NCBI RefSeq assembly: GCF_013376005.1
Contig: NZ_JABMJK010000003.1
Location: forward strand, 62,001-126,000
Direction of reading: 5' to 3'
Source: Duganella sp. SG902
GTDB lineage: Bacteria; Pseudomonadota; Gammaproteobacteria; Burkholderiales; Burkholderiaceae_D
Length of the DNA stretch: 64,000 nucleotides
Shown: one piece after another, positions 1 to 10,642 of the stretch
Position numbering within the stretch: the stretch's first letter is position 1
Layout of the letters: each line of letters starts with the position of its first letter
Position numbers and translations under genes: made by a program
Notes under the pieces: model-generated
Told to the model about the DNA's origin: nothing
What the model saw: the letters and a program-made list of their open reading frames with translations, nothing else
Database searches by the model: none

Positions 1-636
1 GCGATCGTCCTCCAGCACCCGCAAGCCATATTGGGCGATACGCGGCTCGGTCGAATAGATATCGATGACATCCACCTGCCGCGCCTTCAGCGCATCATAA
101 GCCAGGCCATGATCCAATCCCTCCGGCCGCTGCGTCAGGCCATAGCGCGCCGCGAGTCCCTGCCAGCCGTCCGCGCGGCCGATGAACTCGTGCGACAAGC
201 CAAACCGCAACTGCCCACGCCCCGCCAGCTCGCTCAGCTTGTGCGGCGCATCGGCCCCGCCGCGCATCGCCAGCGCGTAGGTGTTATTGAAGCCCAGCGG
301 CACCGCCACACCAAGCCCCATGGCCGCCAGCTCCTTGCGCATCCGCTCCATCGAGGTTGGCTGCTGGTGCTTGAGGATCTCCAGATCGATGGTGCCGACA
401 TATTCCGGGTAGACGTCGATCCGCCCCGCCTGCAAAGCCGCCAGCACAATCGCCGTGTTCCCCAGGCCCTGCAGGTGTTCGACCCGCGCATGCGGCGCCG
501 CCACCTGCGCCAGCATCTCGCCCAGGATGTAGGATTCCGTAAAACGCTTCGAGCCGATATGCAGCGTATCGGCGGCGGCCGCCGCGCCGGCGCACAGCAT
601 CAGCACACCGGCCACCCATCGTCGCACCGCCGCCAT
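1..636 (-). CDS. Glycine betaine/osmoprotectant ABC transporter substrate-binding protein (3' end outside window)
   Basis: The 212 visible codons begin with a signal peptide (MAAVRRWVAGVLMLCAGAAA) and continue with GSKRFTESYILGEML, the typical opening of OpuAC-type binding proteins for betaine, choline or related compounds. Later segments such as VYPEYVGT and DVIDIYSTEPRI also fit this periplasmic fold. The start ATG at 636 overlaps the TGA of the upstream metalloprotease by one base (TGATG), so the two are probably translationally coupled. The reading frame runs off the left edge, so it is unknown whether a permease domain or separate permease/ATPase genes follow. The family is clear; the exact substrate is inference. 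Confidence 0.85.
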   Translation of the reverse strand, partial: MAAVRRWVAGVLMLCAGAAAAADTLHIGSKRFTESYILGEMLAQVAAPHARVEHLQGLGNTAIVLAALQAGRIDVYPEYVGTIDLEILKHQQPTSMERMRKELAAMGLGVAVPLGFNNTYALAMRGGADAPHKLSELAGRGQLRFGLSHEFIGRADGWQGLAARYGLTQRPEGLDHGLAYDALKARQVDVIDIYSTEPRIAQYGLRVLEDDR

Positions 637-3284
637 CAAGCGCCCGCGCGCAGCATCGAGGCTTTCAATGCCTGACCCAGCGTCTCAACCGTCTCCGACA
701 AATGCGCCTTGGCCTCGCGGCTGATCGGCTTCGCCATCGCGCCGCGCAGCTCGCGCTGCAACTGCAAGGCGTTCTCGCGCTGCAGGCTGCGCACATCGGC
801 CGGCGTGCCGGCCGATGTGCGCAACAGCGCCGCCACCAGCCGCTTCAAATGCTCGCGCTGCAAATTGCGCCGCATGCCGCTGATGTCCTTGCCCGACTTA
901 AGCTCGCTCCACACCGCGTCCTGCACCGTCGAATACAACTCGGCCAGCGTCAACGCCTGCCTGTGGTCGTCCAGCTTTTCCTGCGAATCCAGCAAACGGA
1001 TCGCCACGCCGTCCGACATCAACTGATCCAGCGCCGCCGCCTGCAGCGACAGCACACGCCCGCCCACCGACACGTCCGGCCGCCCGCGCGAGGCGAAATG
1101 GTCCGGACCCAGGCGGCTGATCGTCGCCGGCGAAAATTGGAAGCTGTCCGCCTTGAACAGGCTGTCGGTCAGCATGCGCAACGCGGCACGCTGGCGCGGC
1201 AACGGCACCGGGGTGAACGTCGCCCGCCCGGTGCCCGCGTGATCGCGCAGATACGTCACCCCGCCCACGTACTTCACCACCACCGGCAAGGTACGCGCGA
1301 ACTGCTGGAAGCCGTAATCGAAACTGCGGCGCAGCACCTCATAGCTTTCGCCCGGCTTGAGCGTGCGGTTCTGCACACGGTCCCACAGCTCGCGCGAGAT
1401 CGTCAGCCGGCGCTGGAAGTAGGCCAGCGGATCGCTACCGAGGTCGTACACATTCACGTCCGGATCGAGGTTGAAGCCGTTCGCATCCTGGTCGGTGCCG
1501 AACGCCAGTTGCGGCTCGTTGGAGCGCGCGGCGATCCTTGCCAGTTCCTCCTTCTCCTGCGCCGGCTCGATCGGCTTGTAGGCGTATTCGATCGCCCAGT
1601 AATCGTAAGGCCCCAGCGTGGACGCCACATACTCGCCCTGCTTCTCGCCTTTCAGCGACAGGTTGAACGGCGTGTAGTCCATCACCGAGCCTGTCAGGCT
1701 GTTCTTCCTGGTGAACTCCGGGTCCTGCAGCTGCTGCAGCGAATAAATGGTCGAGGCGCGGAAGTTGTGCCGCAGGCCGAGCGTGTGCCCCACCTCGTGC
1801 ATGACCACCGACTTCACATACGCCTGCGCCACCGCTTCCGCTTCCGGCCCGCTCATGTCGAGCAGGCCGCGCGCCTCCAGCACGTCCATGGCGAAGCCCA
1901 TCTCCTGCGCCGACTCCTGCATGTAATCGCAGCGCATCCCGGCAGTTTGCGGCGGCAGCAGGGAGATGCTGTCCTCGCCCACCATGCGCCGCGCGCCGCG
2001 CGCGAACACGTCCGACATGGCGATATCCGCGTCCAGGATCTCGCCGCTGCGCGGATCGACCTGGCTGGGCCCGATGGCGAAGCCGACGTCGCTGCCGACA
2101 AACCAGCGGATCGACGCGTGGCGCGCGTCCATGGTGTCGAATTTATCTGTGGCCGCCTGCTGCCTGACCACGATGGCGTCCTTGAAGCCGATACGCTCAA
2201 ACGCCGCGTTCCAGGCCAGCACGCCCTGCCGCACCGACTCGCGATACTTCTCCGGCACGTTGGCGTCTATCCAGTAGACGATGGGCTGCTTCGGTTCCGA
2301 CAGCGCCGCCGCCGGGTCCTGCTTCTCCAGCCGCCAGCGCTCCACCAGATGCACCGCCGTGGTGGGCGTCACGTCGTCCGAATAATCCTGGCTGGTGCTG
2401 ACGAAGTGGCCGATACGGTCGTCCGCGCGGCGGCCATGCATGGCTTGCGCCGGCAGGGGCATGAAGCTGTAGTAGAAGCCGAGGAACATGCTGCGCGGGT
2501 CCGGCAGCGTCGAGGGCGGACTCGGAATCGCGGCCGGGATCGGCGGCATCACCGCCGGCGGCGCCGGGATGCGCGGCGTGAAGTAATGCGCGTTGACCTG
2601 GAAACCGGTCATGGCCTCGTCCGAGCGGATGGTGAGGAAGCTGCTGTTGCGCGCGTCCATGGCGTAGGTCATGCGGAACGCCGCCTCCAGCCGCGTGGTC
2701 ATCGACGGAATGTCGCCAAACAGCAGCACGTTCGCATCCACCAGGACCGCCTTCGATTGCGGATGCGGGGTGCTGACCACCGGCGCGATCGCCAGCAGGC
2801 TGTCCGAGTACGCCTGCTGCACCGCCAGCGCCTGCGGCGTGCCGCCCTTGGCGCCGAAATCGGTGTTCTTGGCGATCATCTGAACGATGTTGCCCACGCG
2901 GTGGAACACCACCACCTGGCTCAATCCCATCTGGCTGCCGTAGATGCCGCGTTCACCGATCCCGTTCGGCATATTCACCGACATGAACATTGGCCGGTCG
3001 AACTGGTCGGGCCGCAGCTCGATCCAGACTTTTTCCTCTTTCTGATACAGGTTCAGGAAGCCCGGCAAATGCGAGGCGCCGCGCACCACATCGACGTAAG
3101 GCCGCAGCGCGGCGGCCGGCGCGGGGGCGACGGGAACCGGCGTGGCCACCGCCGGTTGCGGCGTCGCGGCGGCGGGTGCATCCGGCGCGTGCGGTACGGG
3201 CGGTGTTGGTACAGGTTCTTGCGCCAGGGCGTGGACGCTGAGCGCCGCCAACACGGCGGCGCGCATGGAATTCAGGACGAACAT
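636..3284 (-). CDS. Secreted zinc-dependent metalloprotease (DUF5117/DUF4953-type metzincin)
   Basis: The 882-residue protein has an N-terminal signal peptide ending near ALAQ, then a Pro/Ala-rich linker to about residue 60. The zinc site HEVGHTLGLRHNF (His496, Glu497, His500, His506) is the extended HExxHxxGxxH signature of metzincins. The GSVMDYTPF segment downstream supplies the Met-turn. The size and order match the DUF5117-DUF4953 family of bacterial secreted or periplasmic metalloproteases, whose physiological substrates are mostly unknown. Its stop overlaps the start of the binding-protein gene. It follows hutI by 60 bp on the same strand, so it could be read through from the hut operon, but nothing links it to histidine metabolism. 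Confidence 0.88.
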   Translation of the reverse strand: MFVLNSMRAAVLAALSVHALAQEPVPTPPVPHAPDAPAAATPQPAVATPVPVAPAPAAALRPYVDVVRGASHLPGFLNLYQKEEKVWIELRPDQFDRPMFMSVNMPNGIGERGIYGSQMGLSQVVVFHRVGNIVQMIAKNTDFGAKGGTPQALAVQQAYSDSLLAIAPVVSTPHPQSKAVLVDANVLLFGDIPSMTTRLEAAFRMTYAMDARNSSFLTIRSDEAMTGFQVNAHYFTPRIPAPPAVMPPIPAAIPSPPSTLPDPRSMFLGFYYSFMPLPAQAMHGRRADDRIGHFVSTSQDYSDDVTPTTAVHLVERWRLEKQDPAAALSEPKQPIVYWIDANVPEKYRESVRQGVLAWNAAFERIGFKDAIVVRQQAATDKFDTMDARHASIRWFVGSDVGFAIGPSQVDPRSGEILDADIAMSDVFARGARRMVGEDSISLLPPQTAGMRCDYMQESAQEMGFAMDVLEARGLLDMSGPEAEAVAQAYVKSVVMHEVGHTLGLRHNFRASTIYSLQQLQDPEFTRKNSLTGSVMDYTPFNLSLKGEKQGEYVASTLGPYDYWAIEYAYKPIEPAQEKEELARIAARSNEPQLAFGTDQDANGFNLDPDVNVYDLGSDPLAYFQRRLTISRELWDRVQNRTLKPGESYEVLRRSFDYGFQQFARTLPVVVKYVGGVTYLRDHAGTGRATFTPVPLPRQRAALRMLTDSLFKADSFQFSPATISRLGPDHFASRGRPDVSVGGRVLSLQAAALDQLMSDGVAIRLLDSQEKLDDHRQALTLAELYSTVQDAVWSELKSGKDISGMRRNLQREHLKRLVAALLRTSAGTPADVRSLQRENALQLQRELRGAMAKPISREAKAHLSETVETLGQALKASMLRAGA

Positions 3285-3344
3285 AATGCTTCCCTTGATG
3301 ACATCCGGATAATGTACCCGAAAGCCCGGCGAAGCGAGAATTTT

Positions 3345-4565
3345 TTACAATGCCGGAGAGCGCAATTTGCCGGCGTTGACGACCGCGCGGCAGGGATTCA
3401 GGCCAATGGCGTAGGACAGGTCGGCCGGCCGCGCGATGCGCCACAGCGCGAAGTCGGCGCGCTTGCCCACCTCCAGGCTGCCGATTTCCTCGTGCAGTCC
3501 AAGCGCGCGCGCCGCGTGCAGCGTGCAGCCGGCCAGCGCCTCCTGCGGCGTCAGGCGCCACAGGGTGCAGGCCATGTTCATCGCCAGCAGCAGCGACGTC
3601 ATGGGGGACGTGCCGGGATTGCAATCGGTCGCCACCGCCATCTTCACGCCGGCGGCGCGCATGGCGGCCACCGGCGGCGGCGTGGTGTCGCGCAGGAAGT
3701 AGTAGGCGCCGGGCAGCAGCACCGCCACCGTGCCGGCGGCGGCCATGGCCTCGATGCCGGCCGCGCCCAGGTGCTCAAGATGATCGGCCGACAAACCCTG
3801 GTAACGCGCCGTCAGCTCCGCGCCGCGCTGGTCGGACAGCTGCTCCGCGTGCAGCTTGACCGGCAGGCCAGCCTTCCGCGCCGCCTTGAACACGCGCTCC
3901 GTCTGTTCGTACGAAAAACCGATTCGCTCGCAGAACGCGTCCACCGCGTCCACCAGCCCTTCGGCGGCCAGCGGTGCGATCATCTTGCAGACTTCGTCCA
4001 CGTAGTCGTCGGCGCGGCCGGCGAATTCCGGCGGCAGCGCGTGCGCGCCGAGGAAGGTGGTCGCCACCCGCACCGGCAGCTCGCGGCCGATGCGGCGCGC
4101 CACGCGCAGCATGGCCGCTTCCGACGCCAGCGTCAGGCCGTAGCCGGATTTGATCTCGATGGTGGTCACGCCCTCTGCCAGCAGGCTAAGTACCCGCGGC
4201 AGGCTGAGTTTTAGCAGCTCATCCTCCGACGCCGCGCGCGTGGCGCGCACCGTGGACATGATGCCGCCGCCGGCGCGGGCGATGTCCTCATAGGTGGCGC
4301 CGTTCAGGCGCGCCTCGAATTCATCGCTGCGGTTGCCGGCGTGGACGATGTGGGTATGGCAGTCGATCAGGCCGGGCGTGAGCCAGCTGCCGCCGCCGTC
4401 GTGCACCGTCACCGCTGTCGCCACCTTCATGGCCGGCATGTCGGCCTGTGGTCCCAGCCACGCGATGCGGCCGTCTTTTACCGCGATGGCGGCGTCGCGC
4501 ACCTCGCCATATGCGCCATCGGCCATCGTGGCCAGATGCACGTTCGTAAACAACACATCCCACAT
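3345..4565 (-). CDS. hutI: Imidazolonepropionase
   Basis: This enzyme hydrolyses 4-imidazolone-5-propionate to N-formimino-L-glutamate, step three of histidine degradation. The 406-residue length is normal. Metal-ligand motifs of the amidohydrolase fold are visible: [10 protein letters not shown] near residue 68, LHAEQLS near 240 and [10 protein letters not shown] near 320. It is the last gene of the hut cluster, 10 bp after hutD. The start ATG at 4565 follows an AGCAGG ribosome-binding sequence. Confidence 0.96.
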   Translation of the reverse strand: MWDVLFTNVHLATMADGAYGEVRDAAIAVKDGRIAWLGPQADMPAMKVATAVTVHDGGGSWLTPGLIDCHTHIVHAGNRSDEFEARLNGATYEDIARAGGGIMSTVRATRAASEDELLKLSLPRVLSLLAEGVTTIEIKSGYGLTLASEAAMLRVARRIGRELPVRVATTFLGAHALPPEFAGRADDYVDEVCKMIAPLAAEGLVDAVDAFCERIGFSYEQTERVFKAARKAGLPVKLHAEQLSDQRGAELTARYQGLSADHLEHLGAAGIEAMAAAGTVAVLLPGAYYFLRDTTPPPVAAMRAAGVKMAVATDCNPGTSPMTSLLLAMNMACTLWRLTPQEALAGCTLHAARALGLHEEIGSLEVGKRADFALWRIARPADLSYAIGLNPCRAVVNAGKLRSPAL

Positions 4566-4575
4566 ACCTGCTGCC

Positions 4576-5151
4576 CTAGTTATAGATGATATCAGCCACC
4601 AGCACGGTGGCCTGCTGCGCTTCCATGGTCCAGTCGTCGTCGGCTTCCATCACCACCGTATCGTAGCGCACCATGGCGATGCGTTCGCGCGCGCTGCTCA
4701 GCGTCAGGCTCTCGCCCTCAGCCAGGAACAGGATGGTGGTGCCGGCGCGGCGCTTGAGCGCTTCCTTGCCGCGCACCGCGCGCAGCTCCAGCCGGTGGCG
4801 GCACACGCCGCGCCGCGTCATGACATTGAAATCGGTGGTGTGCGGGCCGGTGACGGTGGCGTGCACCGCGTCCTCGCCGGCGAACTCGATCAACGGCTCG
4901 CTGGGGCTGAGCACAAAGCGCTCATCACCAAAATCCAGCAGCACGCCATCGCCGTCCACCAGCGCCAGCGAGCGGTCGACACCGGGGAAGGAGGAGAACG
5001 GGCCATCCTGCGCGATGGTGGCAAGGCTGACGCGCCACTCGAAATCATCGAGATGGGCGCCGGCTGGCGAGATGGCGATTTCCGTGGTGCTGCCGCCGCC
5101 GTTCTTCCACGGCGCGGAGCGCAGGTTTGCATACTGGATCAGCTGGGTCAT
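4576..5151 (-). CDS. hutD: HutD/Ves family protein
   Basis: The 191-residue cupin-like protein belongs to the HutD (Ves) family, recognisable from [19 protein letters not shown] at its N-terminus. HutD accompanies hut genes in many proteobacteria and has been proposed to set an upper limit on hut activity; it is not a pathway enzyme. I chose the ATG at 5151 because it makes a 4-base ATGA overlap with the hutF stop. A longer frame begins upstream at 5238 but would run deep into hutF. Confidence 0.92.
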   Translation of the reverse strand: MTQLIQYANLRSAPWKNGGGSTTEIAISPAGAHLDDFEWRVSLATIAQDGPFSSFPGVDRSLALVDGDGVLLDFGDERFVLSPSEPLIEFAGEDAVHATVTGPHTTDFNVMTRRGVCRHRLELRAVRGKEALKRRAGTTILFLAEGESLTLSSARERIAMVRYDTVVMEADDDWTMEAQQATVLVADIIYN

Positions 5152-6512
5152 CGGAACTCCCTCAGTTCGGCCAAGGTCTGCCTGAAGCGCGCAGCGATCG
5201 CCTGCTGCGCCACGTGCTGCTGATTGCGCACTACCCACTGGCCGCCGACCATGACGTCCTTGACCAGATTGTCGTTGCCGCTGAAGACCAGGCTGCCGAG
5301 TACCTCGTCCAGCGCCAACCCAAACATATTCGGATGCCCGTCATCCAGCACCACGATGTCCGCGCGCAGCCCCGGCGCCAGCGCGCCCACCGGCCGCCCC
5401 GCCGCTTGCGCGCCGCCACGCAGCGCGCCCTGCCACAAAAAGTCGCCGACGTTGCGCTGCGCCGCCGACACCGCGATATTGCGGCGCTGGTGCCACAGGC
5501 GCTGTCCGTACTCCAGCCAGCGCAGCTCTTCCACCGCGCTTTGCGACACGTGGCTGTCGCTGCCGATGCCAAACACCCCGCCCTGCGCCAGGAAGGGCTC
5601 CAGCGGGAACAGGCCGTCGCCCAGGTTCGCCTCCGTGGTCGGGCACAGGCCCGCCACCGCGCCACTGGCGGCGATACCGCTCACCTCATCGTCCGTCAGA
5701 TGCGTGGCGTGGATCAGGCACCAGCGCCGGTCCAGCGCCAAATTCTCCAGCAGCCACTGCACCGGGCGGCGGCCGCTCCAGTCCAGCGACTGCCGCACCT
5801 CCGCCATCTGCTCGGCGATGTGGATGTGCACCGGACGCGCCGCCGGCAGCGTCGCCAGCACCTCCTGTATCTGCCCGACCGTGGCCGCGCGCAGCGAATG
5901 CGGCGCCACCCCGACCTCGGTCTGCGCATCGCGCAGCGGCTCCAGCGCCTCCACGATGCGCAACACGTCCCGCGCGTCGGTGCGGAACCGTTGTTGCTCG
6001 GGGTTCAACGCCTTTTCGCCAAAGCCGGAATAACTATACAACACTGGCAGCATGGTCACGCCAATTCCCGCCAAACGTGCGGCGGCAATGACACGTTCCG
6101 CCGTTTCCGCCGGGCGCGGATACATGGCGCCATCCGGCGCGCGCTGCACGTAATGAAACTCGCACAGCGAGGTGTAGCCATGGCGCAGGCATTCGCTGAA
6201 CAGCTGCGCGGCAATCGCCTCGATATGCTCCGGCGTGATGTTGCGCGCGAAGCGATACATCAGCTCGCGCCAGGTCCAGAAGCTGTCCTTGCTGTCGCCG
6301 GCCTTTTCCGTGCGCCCGCCCAGCGCGCGCTGGAAACTGTGCGAATGCAGGTTGATCATGCCCGGCAGCGCGTATTCAACGCACTCAACGCCCTCCGGCT
6401 CGGCCGCGCCGGCACCGACGGCCACGATGCCGCCGCCCGCATCCCACTCGATCAGCACATCCTTATGCCAGCCATCCGGCAGCAACGCGTGGCGCGCGAA
6501 CAGCTTGCTCAT
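5148..6512 (-). CDS. hutF: Formimidoylglutamate deiminase
   Basis: This amidohydrolase deiminates N-formimino-L-glutamate to N-formyl-L-glutamate and ammonia, the first half of the two-step (HutF-HutG) branch of histidine degradation. The 454-residue protein shows the metal motif NLHSHSFQRAL, then HIAEQ and GIGSDSHVS, all typical of HutF. The ATG at 6512 overlaps the hutG stop by 4 bases. A TTG 12 bases upstream lies inside hutG and is less likely. Presence of hutF and hutG, with no hutG-type formiminoglutamase, fixes the pathway variant. Confidence 0.96.
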   Translation of the reverse strand: MSKLFARHALLPDGWHKDVLIEWDAGGGIVAVGAGAAEPEGVECVEYALPGMINLHSHSFQRALGGRTEKAGDSKDSFWTWRELMYRFARNITPEHIEAIAAQLFSECLRHGYTSLCEFHYVQRAPDGAMYPRPAETAERVIAAARLAGIGVTMLPVLYSYSGFGEKALNPEQQRFRTDARDVLRIVEALEPLRDAQTEVGVAPHSLRAATVGQIQEVLATLPAARPVHIHIAEQMAEVRQSLDWSGRRPVQWLLENLALDRRWCLIHATHLTDDEVSGIAASGAVAGLCPTTEANLGDGLFPLEPFLAQGGVFGIGSDSHVSQSAVEELRWLEYGQRLWHQRRNIAVSAAQRNVGDFLWQGALRGGAQAAGRPVGALAPGLRADIVVLDDGHPNMFGLALDEVLGSLVFSGNDNLVKDVMVGGQWVVRNQQHVAQQAIAARFRQTLAELREFR

Positions 6513-7297
6513 GCGCGCCCCCAATCGGCGGCGGCCCGCGTCATCGCGCGCAACGGCTCCTGCACCCGCGAAGCCAGATCAGCGCGATAGCCATACGGCG
6601 CCGCTTCATCCATGTAGGTGGATTGGCACATCTCCAGCTGGATCGCGTGCACGCCCTTTTCCGGCTGGCCGTAGAAACGCGTGATATGCCCGCCCTTGAA
6701 GCGGCCGTTGACGGCAATGGTGTAGCGCCCATCGGCCCGCGCCTGCGCGACAATCGCCTCGCTCAAGCCGGCCGCGCAGCTCTTGCCGTCGGCCGTGCCA
6801 AAGTTCAGGTCCGGCAGCTTGCCCTCGAAGAAGCGCGGCACCACCGAGGCGATCGAATGCGCATCCCACAGCACCACGCGGCCGTGCAGCGCCAGCAAGC
6901 GGTCCAACTCGGAGCGCAATTGATCGTGATATGGCTTCCAGTACGCCAGCAGGCGGCGCTGGACTTCCTGCTCGTCCGGCGCGTGGCCGTCGCGGTACAA
7001 CGGCTCGCGATGGAAGGTATCGACCGGGCACAAACCCGTGGTGTCCTGCCCCGGATACAGATTGGCGTTCTCCGGCGGGCGATTCAAATCGATCACGTAA
7101 CGCGACCAGCGCGCCGACAACACCGACGCGCCCATCTCCCCCAGGAATTCATACAGGCGGACCAAATGCCAGTCCGTGTCCTGCCTGTCGACGGCGGCCG
7201 GGGTCATCGCCGCCAGCACGTCGTCGGGAATATCGGTGCCCACGTGCGGCATGGACACCAGCAAGGGAATACTGCCTGCTTTGAACTGATAGTCCAT
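6509..7297 (-). CDS. hutG: N-formylglutamate deformylase
   Basis: This 262-residue enzyme hydrolyses N-formyl-L-glutamate to glutamate and formate, the final step of the pathway. Family signatures include LVSMPHVGTDIP near the N-terminus, DLNRPPE near residue 69 and WDAHSI near residue 144. A strong GAGGAGAGG ribosome-binding site precedes the ATG at 7297. The gene is 12 bp downstream of hutH and overlaps hutF by 4 bases. Confidence 0.95.
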   Translation of the reverse strand: MDYQFKAGSIPLLVSMPHVGTDIPDDVLAAMTPAAVDRQDTDWHLVRLYEFLGEMGASVLSARWSRYVIDLNRPPENANLYPGQDTTGLCPVDTFHREPLYRDGHAPDEQEVQRRLLAYWKPYHDQLRSELDRLLALHGRVVLWDAHSIASVVPRFFEGKLPDLNFGTADGKSCAAGLSEAIVAQARADGRYTIAVNGRFKGGHITRFYGQPEKGVHAIQLEMCQSTYMDEAAPYGYRADLASRVQEPLRAMTRAAADWGRA

Positions 7298-7309
7298 GCC
7301 CCTCTCCTC

Positions 7310-8856
7310 TTACGGATGCAGCGCCGTGAACAACTCTTTGCACGAGGCGCTCAACTCGCCGCGCAGCACCATGCCCTTGGCCGCCTCGATATCCGGCGCG
7401 AAGAAGCGGTCCACCTCATAGAACGGCACCTTCTGGCGCAGCTGCTCATGCACGTGCTCCAGATGCGGCGACGTGGTCAGCGGGCGGTGGAAATCGATGC
7501 CCTGCGCCGCCGCCAGCAGCTCGATGCCGACGATGGTGGCGGTATTCTGCGCCATATCCTCCAGACGGCGCGCCGCATAGGTCGCCATGCTGACGTGGTC
7601 TTCCTGATTGGCCGAGGTGGGAATCGTGTCCACGCTGCCCGGATGCGCGATCGACTTGTTCTCCGACGCCAGCGCGGCGGCCGTCACATGCGCGATCATG
7701 AAGCCCGAGTTCACGCCCGGATCGCGCACCAGGAATGGCGGCAGGCCGGACAAGGTCGCGTCGATCAGCAGCGAAATGCGGCGCTCGGAGATCGAGCCGA
7801 TTTCCGCGATCGCCAGCGCCAGCGTGTCGGCGGCGAAGGCCACCGGCTCGGCGTGGAAGTTGCCACCCGAGACCACCACCGACAGCTCGCCATCCTTGAA
7901 CAGCAGCGGATTGTCGGTCACCGCGTTGGCCTCGATCAGCAGCGTGCGCGCGGCGTTGTTGATGATGTCCCAGCAGGCTCCCATCACTTGCGGCTGGCAG
8001 CGCAGGCAGTAAGGGTCCTGCACGCGCTCATCGCCCACCAGGTGCGAAGCGCGGATCGCGCTGTTGGACACCAGCTGGCGGTAAATCGACGCGGCGGCGA
8101 TCTGGCCCGGCTGGCCGCGCACCTCGTGCACGCGCGCGTCGAACGGCGAATCCGAGCCCTTGGCCGCATCCAACGACAAGGCGCCCGCCACCATGCCCGC
8201 CTCCAGCAGGCGCTCGGCCATGAACAGGCCATGCAGCGCCAGCGCGGTCGACACCTGCGTGCCGTTGATCAGCGCCAGGCCTTCCTTCGCGGCCAGCACC
8301 ACCGGCTCGATGCCGGCGGCCTTCAGCGCGGCGGCGGCGTCCTGCAACTCGCCGTTGACCCGCACCTGGCCCACGCCCATGATCGCCAGCGTCATGTGCG
8401 ACAGCGGCGCCAGGTCGCCCGACGCGCCGACCGAGCCCTTGGCCGGAATCGCGGGCATGATGCCGGCGTTATAGATCGCGATCAGGGAATCGATGATCAG
8501 CGGACGCACGCCCGAGAAGCCGCGCGCCAGGCTGCCGATCTTCATCAGCAAAATCAGCCGGCACACCGCGTCCGACATCAATTCACCCGTGCCGACCGAG
8601 TGCGACAGGATCAGATTGCGCTGCAACTGCTCCAGCTTTTCATCCGGGATGCGGGTCTTGGCCAGCAGGCCGAAGCCGGTGTTGATGCCGTAGGCGGCAT
8701 CGCCCTTGGCGACGATCGCCTGCACGGCGGCGGCCGAGGCCTCGATCACGGGATAGGCCTCGGCGGCCAGCGCCAGCGGGCCGGCCGCGTTCCACACGGA
8801 GCGCAGTTCCGAGAGCGTGATGGCGCCCGGTTTGAGAGTCAAAGTCATGGTAAAGC

Positions 8857-8860
<4 letters not shown>
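7310..8860 (-). CDS. hutH: Histidine ammonia-lyase
   Basis: This enzyme deaminates L-histidine to trans-urocanate, the committing step of histidine breakdown. The 516-residue protein contains [15 protein letters not shown]. The Ala-Ser-Gly at about 146-148 cyclises to the MIO cofactor. Further lyase motifs are [12 protein letters not shown] and [14 protein letters not shown]. The first ATG at 8860 overlaps the hutU stop (ATGA). A second in-frame ATG at 8848 is possible. Confidence 0.97.
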
Positions 8861-10560
<1,700 letters not shown>

Positions 10561-10595
10561 AAGGGCTCCTGCCGCGAGGTTGTGAGTATCCTCGC

Positions 10596-10624
10596 AGCAT
10601 AAGTTGTATATACAACCAAGTCAA
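10596..10624 (-). promoter_or_regulatory. hut operon promoter with HutC-type operator in the spacer
   Basis: On the minus strand TTGACT (10619-10624) is followed after 17 bp by TATGCT (10596-10601), a good sigma-70 promoter. The spacer holds the perfect 14-bp palindrome GTTGTATATACAAC (10603-10616). It closely matches the TTGTATATACAA core described for HutC operators in proteobacteria. A repressor bound here would block polymerase directly. Urocanate as inducer is established for HutC but is not shown by the sequence. Confidence 0.85.
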
Positions 10625-10642
10625 CAGGTTTTTTCTATCGCG

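Noticed and set aside
702..4214. A 1170-codon plus-strand frame opposite the metalloprotease and hutI
   Set aside because: It is antisense to two clear genes, is extremely rich in Arg and His, and spans their boundary. It is a by-product of high GC third-position bias.
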